From Candidatus Pantoea deserta (GTDB lineage: Bacteria > Pseudomonadota > Gammaproteobacteria > Enterobacterales > Enterobacteriaceae): a stretch of DNA of 64,000 nt. Under the pieces are notes generated by a model. It searched no databases and had not been told where the DNA came from. It was given only the letters and a program-made list of their open reading frames with translations. Shown here piece by piece: positions 27,949 through 37,909 of the stretch; position 1 is the first letter of the stretch; each line of letters begins with the position of its first letter. Position numbers and translations under genes: made by a program. The stretch covers positions 1 to 64,000 of the forward strand of contig NZ_RMVG01000004.1 of the NCBI RefSeq assembly GCF_003813865.1, read 5' to 3'.

Positions 27949-28440
27949 TTATGCAGTAGCGCGTTCGTTCCAGGAATCGGAATGAATGATGTTGCCGTCT
28001 TTGTAGGTCCAGGTGATTTTTTCGTAGCGCAGCTCAATCTGCTCGAGGTGGTTATGCTTCTCGAAAGCAGGATCCTTGATGTCGTGCATCACAGGGTTCA
28101 CTTTCACCACCTTTACGTTCTCGAGCTTGGTGTTGAAGTACTCCACTTCCTGGCCCGCGTCGTTGATTTTGTACCACTTGAATTCCGCAGACTTGAGGGT
28201 CTGACCGGTGGTCACCGCCTTATAGAGGTACGGGCTGGAGGAGTCGATTTCCTTGGTGAAGAGGAACGGCGTGTGGATACGGGTGCCGGTCAGCTTGCCG
28301 GTGTTATTGTCGGTCGGGATATACAGCTTGTGTTCCTGAGCAACCACTTCGATGCTGCCGTCACGATCCTGAACGTCCACAGACCCTTTGATGTCCGCGC
28401 CGCCGTCGTCTTTCAGCCAGAGATAAACAGGAATTGCCAT
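27949..28440 (-). CDS. hcp: T6SS tube protein Hcp (TssD)
   Basis: Hcp hexamers stack into the inner tube that is fired by sheath contraction. ATG 28440 (MAIPVYLWLKDDGGADIKGS) is preceded by GGAG and gives 163 residues, usual for the family; the longer upstream frame runs through the OmpA-domain gene and is spurious. The product has the typical HTPFLFTKEIDSSSPYLYKAVTTG core and a C-terminal IEL..E.I.W.Y.DG. About 165 bases of non-coding DNA separate it from clpV, room for a separate promoter or for RNA processing. Confidence 0.96.
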   Translation of the reverse strand: MAIPVYLWLKDDGGADIKGSVDVQDRDGSIEVVAQEHKLYIPTDNNTGKLTGTRIHTPFLFTKEIDSSSPYLYKAVTTGQTLKSAEFKWYKINDAGQEVEYFNTKLENVKVVKVNPVMHDIKDPAFEKHNHLEQIELRYEKITWTYKDGNIIHSDSWNERATA

Positions 28441-28444
28441 GGCA

Positions 28445-30127
28445 TTACTCTCCATTTTGTAGTGATGCGCCATCGTCCTGAGATGACGCCTGGGTGTGGT
28501 CCGGTATCTGACAGGCATCTGCCTGAGGTACCAGACTGATTTCGACACGGCGGTTGAGCGCCCGGCCCTCCGCAGTATCATTAGTTGCGATCGGACGGCT
28601 TGCGCCATAGCCCTGCACCGCGAAACAGCTTTCCGGCACATCACCGGTATCGCGCATCCAGTCGCGTACCGCTGCGGCACGCTTCAGGGACAGGCTCTGA
28701 TTGAGTTTCGGGTTACCTGTGTTATCGGTGTGTCCCGCCACCACGATCAGCCAGCCCGGCTTCGCTCTGATGTCGACCAGGGAATTGACCAGCATTTTGG
28801 TGGAGTCGGTTTTCAACATCGCTTTGCCGGAATCAAACAGCGACATACTGTCGAGACGGACAATTTTCGGTATCGGCTTCGGCTTCGGTTTTGGCGGCGG
28901 AGGCGGAGGCACATACATATCAATGGCCTGCTGTACCGCCAGCCACAGGCGGTTGCCCGGATACAGCCCGAGTCCGTAGCGATGGGGCTCGCCCTGACGC
29001 TGCCAGCGTTCCAGCAGCAATGCATCCTGCTGCAGGGCATGTAGGGCCTGCGCTTTCGGGTCATAGTGGTTCATCGGGATAGCCTGCCAGCGCTGAAGGT
29101 CGGCGCTTACCTTGCGGATAAGCGACTGGTTATGTCGCACGGACAGGGCAATGGCGCCCAGGGCGCAGAACAGCAGAACCATCACCACCCAACACCCGGT
29201 TTTCCCACCCTGCAACGGGGTGGTATAGGGGGCAAGCAGCGGGAGTACCGCATCGGCAAAATGCCAGCGTGGTTCATAGGCCGTGGCACGACCGGAAGGG
29301 GCAATGCGGGTCTGGCGGAACAATAATCGTGGCCACAGCGCGGCTGCCGAGGTGGATACCGATCCAAGACGCAGGGTGACGGCAAACGGTCGTATGGCCG
29401 GACACAGCCTGTCCGCTTTGCCCAGTTCATCCAGCATCACAGCGTGAAGCAGCAATGTCGCCTGGGTCAGGTATGGCTGAATAAAGACCGTCTGCGGGGA
29501 CCGCTGCCATTCGCTGAGGATGAGGGCAGGTTCATCTTCAGGACACACCAGGACCGTATTTCCGCGTACCACCATCCAGGGCGTTTCCGGACCGCTGAAT
29601 TCGGTATTCAGTACCACCGGCACGCTATAGCCGGTCAGGTCCCGCAACTGCTTCATCTGCACGCGCAGAGCTTTCAGGGAGGCGCGCAATAGCGCCTCAT
29701 CTTCATGCTGGTCCGGCAAACAACGGTACATCACGGTGAGCTGGCCTGCCATCGTCGGCGTACGGGCCAGCAGACGCTCTGCGAAAGGCGTGAGTCTGGT
29801 CAGTTCAGCTATCCGGAGGTACCAGCCCTGCGCCGTGCCACGTGTTTGCCCTGCTGCGAACATGTTATCGTCCACATCCCCGCAGACCAGCACCACCGGT
29901 CCGGTATGACTGTCGGGCGGGAAAATTTCGCCCTCATCAGCCAGCTGTACCGGTCGCTGTTGACGGTAACGATGACGGGCAAGCATGCCCGCAACCAGCA
30001 AGGCCACCAGGGTCAGGAAGACTTTCCCGGCAACCGGCCAGGACAGGAATCCCCATACCAGCCACAGCACGGCGGCAAGGCAGAGCACTACCGGCAGGGC
30101 AGCCCGGACGACTGTTTTTCCATGCAT
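28445..30127 (-). CDS. T6SS OmpA-domain protein (peptidoglycan-binding, TagL-like)
   Basis: ATG 30127 overlaps the tssL stop (TGATG), so the reading from 30,190 is too long. The 560-residue product has paired N-terminal membrane segments, a large unrecognised middle region, another membrane segment (CWVVMVLLFCALGAIAL), a proline-rich hinge (VPPPPPPKPKPKPIPK) and a C-terminal OmpA-like domain with GHTDNTGNPKLNQSLSLKRA and GYGASRPIATN. Such proteins tie the T6SS membrane complex to the cell wall. It forms an operon block tssK-tssL-this gene-hcp. Confidence 0.88.
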   Translation of the reverse strand: MHGKTVVRAALPVVLCLAAVLWLVWGFLSWPVAGKVFLTLVALLVAGMLARHRYRQQRPVQLADEGEIFPPDSHTGPVVLVCGDVDDNMFAAGQTRGTAQGWYLRIAELTRLTPFAERLLARTPTMAGQLTVMYRCLPDQHEDEALLRASLKALRVQMKQLRDLTGYSVPVVLNTEFSGPETPWMVVRGNTVLVCPEDEPALILSEWQRSPQTVFIQPYLTQATLLLHAVMLDELGKADRLCPAIRPFAVTLRLGSVSTSAAALWPRLLFRQTRIAPSGRATAYEPRWHFADAVLPLLAPYTTPLQGGKTGCWVVMVLLFCALGAIALSVRHNQSLIRKVSADLQRWQAIPMNHYDPKAQALHALQQDALLLERWQRQGEPHRYGLGLYPGNRLWLAVQQAIDMYVPPPPPPKPKPKPIPKIVRLDSMSLFDSGKAMLKTDSTKMLVNSLVDIRAKPGWLIVVAGHTDNTGNPKLNQSLSLKRAAAVRDWMRDTGDVPESCFAVQGYGASRPIATNDTAEGRALNRRVEISLVPQADACQIPDHTQASSQDDGASLQNGE

Positions 30128-30855
30128 CAGGGCTGCTCCGGCAGTTGCTGGTGCAGCAGATCCTGCAACCACAGATGCCCCCCCAGCCACACCGCACCGG
30201 TCAGGATCACCGCCAGCACAATCCAGAACCAGACGGACCGCAGCAGGTTGTAACGACGGCCTCCGGTCTTCTGAACCACCAGTGATGCCACGCTTTCCAG
30301 GGGTGGCACTCGCTTATTCAGCGCGGCGATCACCTCATCACGCTGTGACTGTCCCACCCCGGAGAGGCTGTATTGCCCTTGAAACCCCAGCGCCAGTACC
30401 CGCTGGTAGCAGGTCAGCACCGCAGGCTCCGGCGCGGGCTGACGCAGTACCTCCGCGATACGATCATACAAGGCCCCGCCAGCTCTCAGGGATCCGAAGT
30501 AAACCGCCTGAAGTGGCGCAGAACGCCAGGCGCGTTGCCCGGCATCGAGGGTCATATTCAGCGCATCGGGGGCACTGTCGCCGGATACTGCCGCTTGCGC
30601 ATTTTCCGCTTGCTGAGCCACGGGTTTACGGTTCATGACGGTTTCGTCCAGCAGGGCGCACTGGGCATAAGTGATGTGGTCAATACTTTCAGCACCCAGC
30701 CCGGCGCGCTCCAGCGCCTCGCGTACGCTTTCCACCTGCGCTTTGCAGGCCGCATACAGCGCAGGGCCATCCGTCACCTGCCCACCGTGACGCAATTGCG
30801 CTACGGTTAGCCAGGTCTCCGCCATCAGGGTATCAATGTCGATAACCTTATTCAT
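30127..30855 (-). CDS. tssL: T6SS inner-membrane protein TssL (DotU)
   Basis: TssL links the baseplate to TssM. The 242-residue product has the DotU cytoplasmic domain with YAQCALLDETVMN and VLALGFQGQYSL, typical of the family, and one C-terminal membrane segment (about 205-228). It has no OmpA domain of its own; that function is on the next gene. Its start overlaps the tssK stop by ATGA and its end overlaps the OmpA-domain gene, a tightly coupled trio. Confidence 0.95.
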   Translation of the reverse strand: MNKVIDIDTLMAETWLTVAQLRHGGQVTDGPALYAACKAQVESVREALERAGLGAESIDHITYAQCALLDETVMNRKPVAQQAENAQAAVSGDSAPDALNMTLDAGQRAWRSAPLQAVYFGSLRAGGALYDRIAEVLRQPAPEPAVLTCYQRVLALGFQGQYSLSGVGQSQRDEVIAALNKRVPPLESVASLVVQKTGGRRYNLLRSVWFWIVLAVILTGAVWLGGHLWLQDLLHQQLPEQP

Positions 30856-32201
30856 GAGCGCAGCACCGCAAACAGTTCAAGCTCCAGCTCGCCGAGCAGC
30901 GATGGAACGTAGAATACGCACACTCCCTGATCCAGCATTTCGCGGGCCGCCGGGCTTTCCATATCCAGCACAAAGTACTGATTTTCCAGACGCACCGGCA
31001 GTGCAGCCGGAACACGACTCAGGGCGATGAGGCCAATCCCTTCTACGGCCACGCCGGACACTTCGCCGACATTCGCCGGGGCACCGGCAATACACATATC
31101 TGCGAATCTTTCGGCAATCTGCCATGCCGGTTGACTGCCCCGCACGGAAAGGTAGAAATCTGCTTCATCGCGCAGACGAATATCATGCAGTACCGCTTTC
31201 CAGGTCTCCGGATCCAGACGCTCCATCCTGACCGCCACCACTCGTGACGGCAGGCTGGCTTCCAGTAGCTCGCTGATCAGTTCAAACAGCGGCGGAAAGG
31301 TTTTTTCCGGCGCGCGGTGGTCATAACCCGGAATGGCATCCAGATCGTGCTCAAGCGAGAAGGTCAGCATACTGCCGGCAAGACGTACCAGCTCGGCCCA
31401 GACCTGCTCAGGATGCCTGTCAGGAAAACGCTCATACTCAGAGAGCACCCTGGCATGCGAGTTCAGGGCATTCAGCAGCCAGAACAGCGACACGTCAGCG
31501 ACAGCAAAGTCAGCCATCCGGTCATTACTTTCACGACGCATGGACATCAGGCGCTGGCGGCGGGAACGCAGCTGGCGATTCAGCAGCGCAAGACGTTCAC
31601 ACAGATTACGACTTGCCGAGAACAGCGCCATCGGCGGGATAAAGTCAGAATCCTGACGCCAGCCCCCCTGCCCGTCCTGCAACAGACGGGCAATGGCGCA
31701 GGTATCCCAGGCGCCGTTGTCTTCATGTCCGAAACGGAATGCCAGATTAAACCGAGCTACCGCCATCGACTCTTCTTCCTGACCGAAGCGGTCGGTGATT
31801 GTCTCCCAGGCTTCCCGATAGCGCAGCGGGCGCTCTGCAGATAGCGTGTCTGTCTGCACATTGACGATCCCGGCCTGCATCACCGGTAACGCCACATACA
31901 CTGTCACCGGGGCATTGCCTGCAGAAGCCGGTGCCTCGATTTCACGTGGCTCCGGAGGCAAGTCACTGAATCGGGTATCAACCAGCGTGTCATCCGGGAG
32001 CCAGAGGCGCAGTGACTGCGCCTGCACGCGGCCGGAGGCAAGCATCGCGTCATCCAGTTCAACCCGACCAACGCCCCAGGGGAAAGCATTTCCGCGGGCG
32101 GCAATACCGGCCCGGGAAAATGCATCCCATTCAGACTGCTGCTGGAACTGCTGAGGGGCCAGCAGCGCCCCTTCATTCCATAACGGGCGGTAAATTTTCA
32201 T
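30852..32201 (-). CDS. tssK: T6SS baseplate protein TssK
   Basis: TssK trimers connect the baseplate to TssL and TssM. The 449-residue product begins KIYRPLWNEGALLAPQQFQQQSEWDAF, the standard TssK opening, contains the WLLNALNSH and PERVWAEL-type region, and ends with the LPVRLENQYFVLD receptor-binding-like tail. Length and place between tssC and tssL fit. Confidence 0.95.
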   Translation of the reverse strand: MKIYRPLWNEGALLAPQQFQQQSEWDAFSRAGIAARGNAFPWGVGRVELDDAMLASGRVQAQSLRLWLPDDTLVDTRFSDLPPEPREIEAPASAGNAPVTVYVALPVMQAGIVNVQTDTLSAERPLRYREAWETITDRFGQEEESMAVARFNLAFRFGHEDNGAWDTCAIARLLQDGQGGWRQDSDFIPPMALFSASRNLCERLALLNRQLRSRRQRLMSMRRESNDRMADFAVADVSLFWLLNALNSHARVLSEYERFPDRHPEQVWAELVRLAGSMLTFSLEHDLDAIPGYDHRAPEKTFPPLFELISELLEASLPSRVVAVRMERLDPETWKAVLHDIRLRDEADFYLSVRGSQPAWQIAERFADMCIAGAPANVGEVSGVAVEGIGLIALSRVPAALPVRLENQYFVLDMESPAAREMLDQGVCVFYVPSLLGELELELFAVLRS

Positions 32202-32220
32202 CCCTGATTTCCCTCTCGCC

Positions 32221-33762
32221 TTACGATTTCGCCTTCGGCATTTGAGAAACCAGCGACAGGTTGACGTCCATGCCTTCTACCTGGAAATGCGGCACGGCGT
32301 AGAGCTTCACGCGGAAGAAACCGGGGTTGTCCTCAATGTCTTCCACCACCACTTTAGCGTCACGCAGCGGATGTGAAGCCTGAAGTTCATCGCCGGGATC
32401 GGTCATTTCGGTAACCAGACTACGCACCCAGGTGTTCAACTCCAGCTCCAGCAGACGGCGATCTTTGGTTGTGCCGATGTTTTCGCGCTGGATCAGCTCC
32501 AGATAGTGCGCGATGCGCGACAGCAGGAAGATATAAGGCAGGCGAGCATTGATACGGCTGTTGGCGGTCGCATCGGCGGTATCATACAGCGCCGGTTTCT
32601 GGGTGGAGTTAGCCGAGAAGAAGCACGCATAGTCACGGTTTTTGTAGTACGACAGAGGAATGAAGCCCAGATTCGCAAATTCAAACTCGCGGGTTTCCGG
32701 GATCATCACTTCAGACGGGATCTTCACCTGACTGCCGGTGCCCAGATCGTACAAATGGATAGGCAAGTCCTGAACGGCCCCCCCGGCCTGCGGCCCGCGG
32801 ATCTGCACACACCAGCCGTTATGGATAAAGCTGCGCACCATATTGGACGCAAAGGCAAACGAGGCGTTGGTCCACAGGTACTTGTCATGATCCGGACCTT
32901 TCACTTCTTCAACGTAGTTAAAGCTGCGAACCGGGACGGTATCGGGACCATAAGGCAGGCGGCCCAGCACTCGCGGCATCACCAGACCGATATAGCGGGC
33001 GTCATCCGTCTCGCGGAAAGATTTCCACTTGATGTATTCGGCGCGGTCAAAGTAGTTACCGATGTCTTTAATGGCGGCCACATCCTCCATCGAATCCTTC
33101 AGGAAGAATTTCGGGCCAGCAGAACCGATAAATGGCATATGCGCAGCAGCAGACACCTTAGAGATGCTGCGCAGCAGAGCGACATCCTGAGCAGAAGCAT
33201 CAAATTCGTAAGCGGAAATCAGGGCGGCAATCGGCTCTCCACCCGGAGTATCATACTCATCAATATAGGTGTGCTTATACAGTCCGCTCTGGATGATTTC
33301 CGGACTGTCTTCGAAGTCCTGACGCAGATCTTCTTTAGACATATCCAGCAACTCAACCTTCACGTTCTGGCGAAAATCGGTTTTGTCGACCAGAGATTTC
33401 ACGCCGCGCCACAGACTTTCTACCGCCTGAAAGTCCTCATGGTGCATGACAGCGCCAAGCTGACAGCTAATCTGGTAGTCCAGCTCAGCGATATGATGGT
33501 CAATCAGATTCTTGTCGAGTTTTTCTACCTTTGAGCCCGATTTTTTCAGGCACTCCAGAAAGACCTGCATCCCGGCCGTTAAACGTTCATCCGCTGTCGC
33601 ATCCGACATCGCCTGCGTGTCCTGCCAGATGTCCAGCGCGCTCAGCTCAGACACGGGATTCAGATTAATTTTTTCAAACAGGGAGGCGTAAACCCCGCCA
33701 GCGCCAGTACGTTCAAGCACCACGCTTTCGCCGCCGACGGCATTCTCATTTTTTACAGACAT
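32221..33762 (-). CDS. tssC: T6SS sheath large subunit TssC
   Basis: TssC and TssB polymerise into the contractile sheath. ATG 33762 (MSVKNENAVGG) has AAGGA eight bases upstream and is preferred to the ATG at 33,771. The 513-residue product has the full family signature, including AALISAYEFDAS, FIGSAGPKFF, RVLGRLPYG, WTNASFAFASN and the C-terminal PGFFRVKLYAVPHFQVEGMDV strand that interlocks in the sheath. Confidence 0.97.
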   Translation of the reverse strand: MSVKNENAVGGESVVLERTGAGGVYASLFEKINLNPVSELSALDIWQDTQAMSDATADERLTAGMQVFLECLKKSGSKVEKLDKNLIDHHIAELDYQISCQLGAVMHHEDFQAVESLWRGVKSLVDKTDFRQNVKVELLDMSKEDLRQDFEDSPEIIQSGLYKHTYIDEYDTPGGEPIAALISAYEFDASAQDVALLRSISKVSAAAHMPFIGSAGPKFFLKDSMEDVAAIKDIGNYFDRAEYIKWKSFRETDDARYIGLVMPRVLGRLPYGPDTVPVRSFNYVEEVKGPDHDKYLWTNASFAFASNMVRSFIHNGWCVQIRGPQAGGAVQDLPIHLYDLGTGSQVKIPSEVMIPETREFEFANLGFIPLSYYKNRDYACFFSANSTQKPALYDTADATANSRINARLPYIFLLSRIAHYLELIQRENIGTTKDRRLLELELNTWVRSLVTEMTDPGDELQASHPLRDAKVVVEDIEDNPGFFRVKLYAVPHFQVEGMDVNLSLVSQMPKAKS

Positions 33763-33802
33763 CAACATCATCCTTAATTAATCCGTTAAAAGATCGCGGC
33801 CG

Positions 33803-34300
33803 TTATGGCTGTTTTGGCGCCAGAGAGGCGAGCTCACTCCTGAGTTCTGCGCTCAATGCCGGGTCGAGCAGAATTTTTTCCAGCTCTTTACGGAAAGCCT
33901 GGTTATCCAGTAAATTCGCTTTCAGATCGCGAAGCAGATTGCGCATTGCCAGCATGGCTTTAAGCTGCGGGATCTGGCGAGCAACCTGTTCGGGCGTGAA
34001 ATCTCTCATCTCCCGAAAAGTCAGACTGATATTTTCCTCGCTCCCGTCGTCTGCCAGCGTATTTTTAACCGCCAGGTCAACTTTTGGGGAATATTCAGCA
34101 AGCACGCTGTCGAAATTATTTTTATTAATATTTAATTTTTTCCTTTCTGAAAGCGGCGCATTTTCCTGACCATGACTAAAATCCCCTGTAACCAGTAACT
34201 TCAGCGGCAGTTCGGTCTTTTTGCTTGCGCCACCTGTATGTAAATCAAGTTTCAGGTTAATACGCGCCTTAGGTATTTCGCTTTGAAAGCTGTCAGCCAT
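33803..34300 (-). CDS. tssB: T6SS sheath small subunit TssB
   Basis: The 165-residue product is a complete TssB: IPKARINLKLDLHTGG, LPLKLLVTGDFSHG, FREMRDFTPEQVARQIPQL, and a helical C-terminus. ATG 34300 is preceded by AGGGGA. It is the first gene of the operon, so the main T6SS promoter should lie in the AT-rich 300 bases upstream. No sigma-54 element was evident there. Confidence 0.96.
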   Translation of the reverse strand: MADSFQSEIPKARINLKLDLHTGGASKKTELPLKLLVTGDFSHGQENAPLSERKKLNINKNNFDSVLAEYSPKVDLAVKNTLADDGSEENISLTFREMRDFTPEQVARQIPQLKAMLAMRNLLRDLKANLLDNQAFRKELEKILLDPALSAELRSELASLAPKQP

Positions 34301-35325
34301 CACTCTGTCCCCTGTTTAATCACTGTTTCATATCCGTTGATTAGTTTAAGCAGCGAGATAATAGAGCAACAAACCTCACCCAATCAAATTTTCAGATCAA
34401 AAAAACGCAAATAGAAAATTCCTAAAAATTTCACATCAAATGACAATCTGAGTTATTTAATCAGACCAACTGGAATTACTGATTTTCTTTCCAGGGCAAG
34501 AAATATTTACCAGAAAAAATAATAAACCTGAAATTTTCACACGTTAATGCAACCACGTTGATTTAAATCAAGGCGGCTGCAATAGTTCGCAAAAGAAACT
34601 CCATGTATATTTTCATGAGATATTTAGATCTTCATGTAAATAAACAGTACGCGCAGTCCCAGGGCAATGCCTGCTGCTGAGCTACAACGCGCTGTTTTCA
34701 CTGTGGATGCACATCCTTCAAATAATTCCCTGCGGCGGCGCTGTCAGGTTTATTGCCATGCGGACAGTCAGTCGATACGTCTTATTTCTTTATGAAAAGA
34801 TTTGCGAAACAGGACCGCTGCTTCAAAGATCGTAACAGCATGTCATTATCAGCCATTAACCAGCTGCTATGGCGCGCCCGCTTTAACTCTGCGCAAGAAC
34901 TGAAGCACCGGACATGTGCGGTTCCAGCCTAATTACAAAGGCTCGCTTTCGGCGGTAGCGCTGAAGATCCTATCCGACAGGGAAATTCGCGTTGCGCCAG
35001 CGCCTCGCGACCTGTGAAAAGATGAAATTCAACCTGCCAGCGATAGCCTGGCTGACCTTTTACTCTGGTTCAACCGGCGAATAGTCCTTTCGCGATATTA
35101 TCATCTGCCGGAAAACAAGATCTGATACTCCCCTTACTCCGCTCAGGGATAAAGCATCCCATCTGACCAACGCAACATCTGACGACGTCTTTTCTGATAA
35201 CGTTTTTTACTAGCGACACCTTACTCGCTAATGACGCTGCGGCGTTGTCTGCCTGGTTCCCTTCAACAACAGCAGAACAGTAAAGCGCACAAACAGCAGA
35301 GCCGATAAGGCGCGGCTGTAAAAAT
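34301..35325. other. Gene-poor stretch upstream of tssB, probable decayed DNA
   Basis: No intact gene is visible. The first 320 bases next to tssB are very AT-rich and probably contain the operon promoter. The rest is of mixed composition with stops in all frames. At 35,228-35,329 (minus) a GTG overlapping the stop of the second tssL-like gene opens a 33-codon frame with a hydrophobic lead (RALSALLFVRFTVLLLL). This is where tssM would begin in a tssL-tssM pair, so it may be a truncated tssM start. The remaining parts resemble nothing I can name. Confidence 0.4.
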
Positions 35326-36015
35326 TCACCTCATCACTCCGACAGGCAATAGCGTAAATAGCATCTGCTCAAACCAGTAATCGAGTCCGGGCCAGAGTAC
35401 GCACAGCAACATCAGCAGCACGCTAAGTCCCAGGCACGTCGGCCATGACGCCTCCAGACGCTCCCTGGTGTGTCCAGAGGTCAGGTTCGGCTGCGTCTGG
35501 CGATGAGTTAACGACATAACTCTTTCGCCTAGTTTTTTAACCAGCTTTCTGCGTCCCGGTTCGTCAAGCCTGCGATACTCTCCCAAAAAGCCCAGCAGCA
35601 GGACCCGATGAAAACAGCTCAGCACCGCGCTGTGAGCGGCGGGATCGCGCAAAACGTTACGCATCCGCTCGCACAGTTTATTTCCGGCGTCTCGGGTGCC
35701 AAGAAAGTGCTGCTGGAGCGGCAAGGCATACCATTGCCTCCAGGCGTCATCCCGCACGCTGCGCCCTTTTATTACTTCGTCCAGCAGTGCGCACTGCGCA
35801 TAAAGAATATGCTGACAGCTGACGTCATCCAGCGCGGCCGATTTTAGCCGCGCCTGAACGCGCGCAATATCTGCCGCGCAACGCTCCCACAATATCCGCC
35901 CCTCGCCTTCTTTGAACTGCGGACCAGAACGTAGCCTGATCGCCTGTAGCCATATCTCCTGCATTAACCTGTCAATATTCGCGAAGGCGATAACTTCATT
36001 TTTGCTTTCATTCAT
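35326..36015 (-). CDS. tssL: Second TssL/DotU-like protein, isolated
   Basis: ATG 36015 (MNESKNEVIAFANIDRLMQEIW) is preferred; the frame start at 36,036 is inside the upstream remnant. The 229-residue product has the DotU features HILYAQCALLDEVIK and RVLLLGFLGEYRR and one C-terminal membrane segment (about 200-222). It is clearly divergent from the tssL at 30,127. No partner genes are intact on either side, so it is either a leftover of a second T6SS or an accessory copy. The start codon overlaps a TGA in the upstream frame, as in working tssK-tssL pairs. Confidence 0.8.
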   Translation of the reverse strand: MNESKNEVIAFANIDRLMQEIWLQAIRLRSGPQFKEGEGRILWERCAADIARVQARLKSAALDDVSCQHILYAQCALLDEVIKGRSVRDDAWRQWYALPLQQHFLGTRDAGNKLCERMRNVLRDPAAHSAVLSCFHRVLLLGFLGEYRRLDEPGRRKLVKKLGERVMSLTHRQTQPNLTSGHTRERLEASWPTCLGLSVLLMLLCVLWPGLDYWFEQMLFTLLPVGVMR

Positions 36016-36589
36016 GTTTTTAGTACCGCAAAGCATCTGGATTGCGTCTCATCCCGCCTGCCTGCGGCCGCCGGATGCGTCTGTCCGGGTATGAAATCGA
36101 GCATCGCCCCAGACAGGTGCGCCGAGTCAACTTCAGATAGTGCGGCGTCTGGAAGGCAAGTCGCTGATATAGCTGGCGGCAATTGCAAGCTGCCGCCTCG
36201 ACGCCAGCAATAATTACGCATTTCGGCGTCACGCTCGGCAACAACGAGGTTACCAGCGACCTTAATAAGAGCCGTCGGTTGAAGAAGACTGCGGTCAAAC
36301 CGTATAACCTTATCTTTAGCGCCTCTGCAATGGCGTCTGCTGCCCGTATATTTTTTGCTGACAGATTCGGCGTCGAAGAATATTCATAGAGGGCATTAAC
36401 AGCATTATTTACAGGGGTATCAGGCTTGCCCGGCTGGAATAACCACGCCAGTTTCCCTGGCCGATGAAGGCACTTATCCCTCGCCTCCCTTCGCAAAAAG
36501 AGTGTTTTTTTCCGGGAGAAGAGAGCCGGCGGATGGGGGGTAACGAGGCTACAGGTTTTGGAAATTTTATAGTGCGAATTATTGCTCAT
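36012..36589 (-). pseudogene. Remnant upstream of the second tssL, possibly a tssK tail
   Basis: A frame ending ...CFAVLKT stops at 36,012-36,014, overlapping the ATG of the second tssL by ATGA. This matches tssK-tssL coupling, and a TssK protein often ends in a short aromatic strand of this kind. Upstream, the frame is broken: a different frame is open from 36,589 (189 codons, beginning SNNSHYKISKTCS) but does not resemble a protein I know. I read the segment as a decayed tssK fused to unrelated DNA. The evidence is positional and weak at the sequence level. Confidence 0.35.
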
Positions 36590-37018
36590 TAGTCACTCCT
36601 TGATTTTATCGCTACAGACAGGTCCTGTTTATTACAGCAAGCGATAATAGATCAATAACCTTTCGTTGATCAAATAATCAGAGATTGACACTAAAAATAC
36701 AATAAAACCAGAATTTTTCACCTGCCATTAACTCAGGTATCGTCTGTTTTTTCGACCGCAGACGCTGTCAAAAACCGCTTAATGACAATAACGCGGTCAG
36801 TTAACCTGACTCCAGAGGAATAAGTTTAGTCTTAACGCTAAGATTATAAATAATTGATAACGATCAATGCACTTTTCAAAGCAGATTTATCGGGATTGAA
36901 AAAATTAAGAATTATTAAAGAAGGAAATTAAAATACAAATAAAAAAGCAAAGGTGAAAAGTTTTTTTTACTCACTGGCGAAAAATAATTAAAAAAAGACA
37001 ACATGCCACTATCGAGGA
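36590..37018. other. AT-rich intergenic stretch without recognisable genes
   Basis: About 430 bases of strongly AT-rich DNA between the T6SS remnant and the araC-type gene. I see no open frame with a ribosome site and no repeat. The composition resembles horizontally acquired or H-NS-bound DNA. Confidence 0.4.
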
Positions 37019-37909
37019 TCACTCTCTCTGCCGGGATGATGTGGCGCGCTGGCTGCTTCGCCATGCCGAAGGCGACATGCCATTAATTTGCCTGAAGCGA
37101 TTACTGAAATGGCTGGATGAATAAAACCCACAGCTCAGGGCGATGGTTGTTAACGACAGCGAGGCATCCGCTAGCATCTCCTTCGCCCGCAGCATGCGGC
37201 GGCGCATCACATACTGGTGCGGCGCCTCGCCGACCGAATGACGAAACATACGCGCAAAGTGAAATTCGCTCAGCGCCGCTTGCTGACTCAGCTGCGCCAG
37301 GGTTAATGGCTGATCGAGATGGGCCTCAATAAAGTCAGTCAGATGACGCAGCACGGCGGGAGACAGACCTCCCCGCACCTGCGGCGCGCGCCACTGTACA
37401 TCACTGTAATGCTGTAACAGATGCGTCAACAGCAGCGTCGAGGCGCTGCTCAGCATCAGCTGGCTGGCAGGCTGCTGCCAGTCGCAGCTAAGCAAAAAGT
37501 GGCGGTAGAGCTGGGTAATGCGATCGTCGCTGGCAAAGACCTTCTCGTGCAGCTCCAGCTGAGCCGGGCTGCGATCCCATATCTCTTCGGCCATCTGGCG
37601 CAAATGCGCTTCGGTGCAGTAAAGATGCGCAAAAGAGAGATCGGAACGCAGATCCCAGGTGGACTCAATACCTGAGGGCATCAGACAGAAACGATCCGGT
37701 CCGCCGCCGTTGCGCCAGCCGTAAGGCGTTTTATGCCAGGTGTCGTAACCGTCGGCAATATAGAGGCTAAGGGTATGGTGGTTACTGAGATTGGTGACGC
37801 GATCGCCGCTGTTGAACCAGTGCGCCAGCTGAATGCCGTCGTTGAGCCGCGCGTGATGACGCAGCTGGGCTTTGTGACGTTGCAGCATATCAAAGGTCTG
37901 GTAATTCAC
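37019..37909 (-). CDS. AraC-family transcriptional regulator
   Basis: The 296-residue product starts at GTG 37909 with AGGAGA seven bases upstream. The N-terminal part is an effector-binding domain of the AraC_binding_2 kind (YIADGYDTWHKTPYGWRNGGGPDRFCLMP). The last 100 residues are two helix-turn-helix units with LTLAQLSQQAALSEFHFARMFR and IALSCGFYSSSHFSNRFRQINGMSPSAWR. It is divergent from the EamA transporter 173 bases away and is the natural candidate to control it, perhaps with its own promoter. Confidence 0.9.
   Translation of the reverse strand: MNYQTFDMLQRHKAQLRHHARLNDGIQLAHWFNSGDRVTNLSNHHTLSLYIADGYDTWHKTPYGWRNGGGPDRFCLMPSGIESTWDLRSDLSFAHLYCTEAHLRQMAEEIWDRSPAQLELHEKVFASDDRITQLYRHFLLSCDWQQPASQLMLSSASTLLLTHLLQHYSDVQWRAPQVRGGLSPAVLRHLTDFIEAHLDQPLTLAQLSQQAALSEFHFARMFRHSVGEAPHQYVMRRRMLRAKEMLADASLSLTTIALSCGFYSSSHFSNRFRQINGMSPSAWRSSQRATSSRQRE

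Noticed and set aside
34301-34640. Sigma-54 promoter for the T6SS operon
   Set aside because: No TGGCAC-N5-TTGC element could be found by eye in the AT-rich region upstream of tssB.
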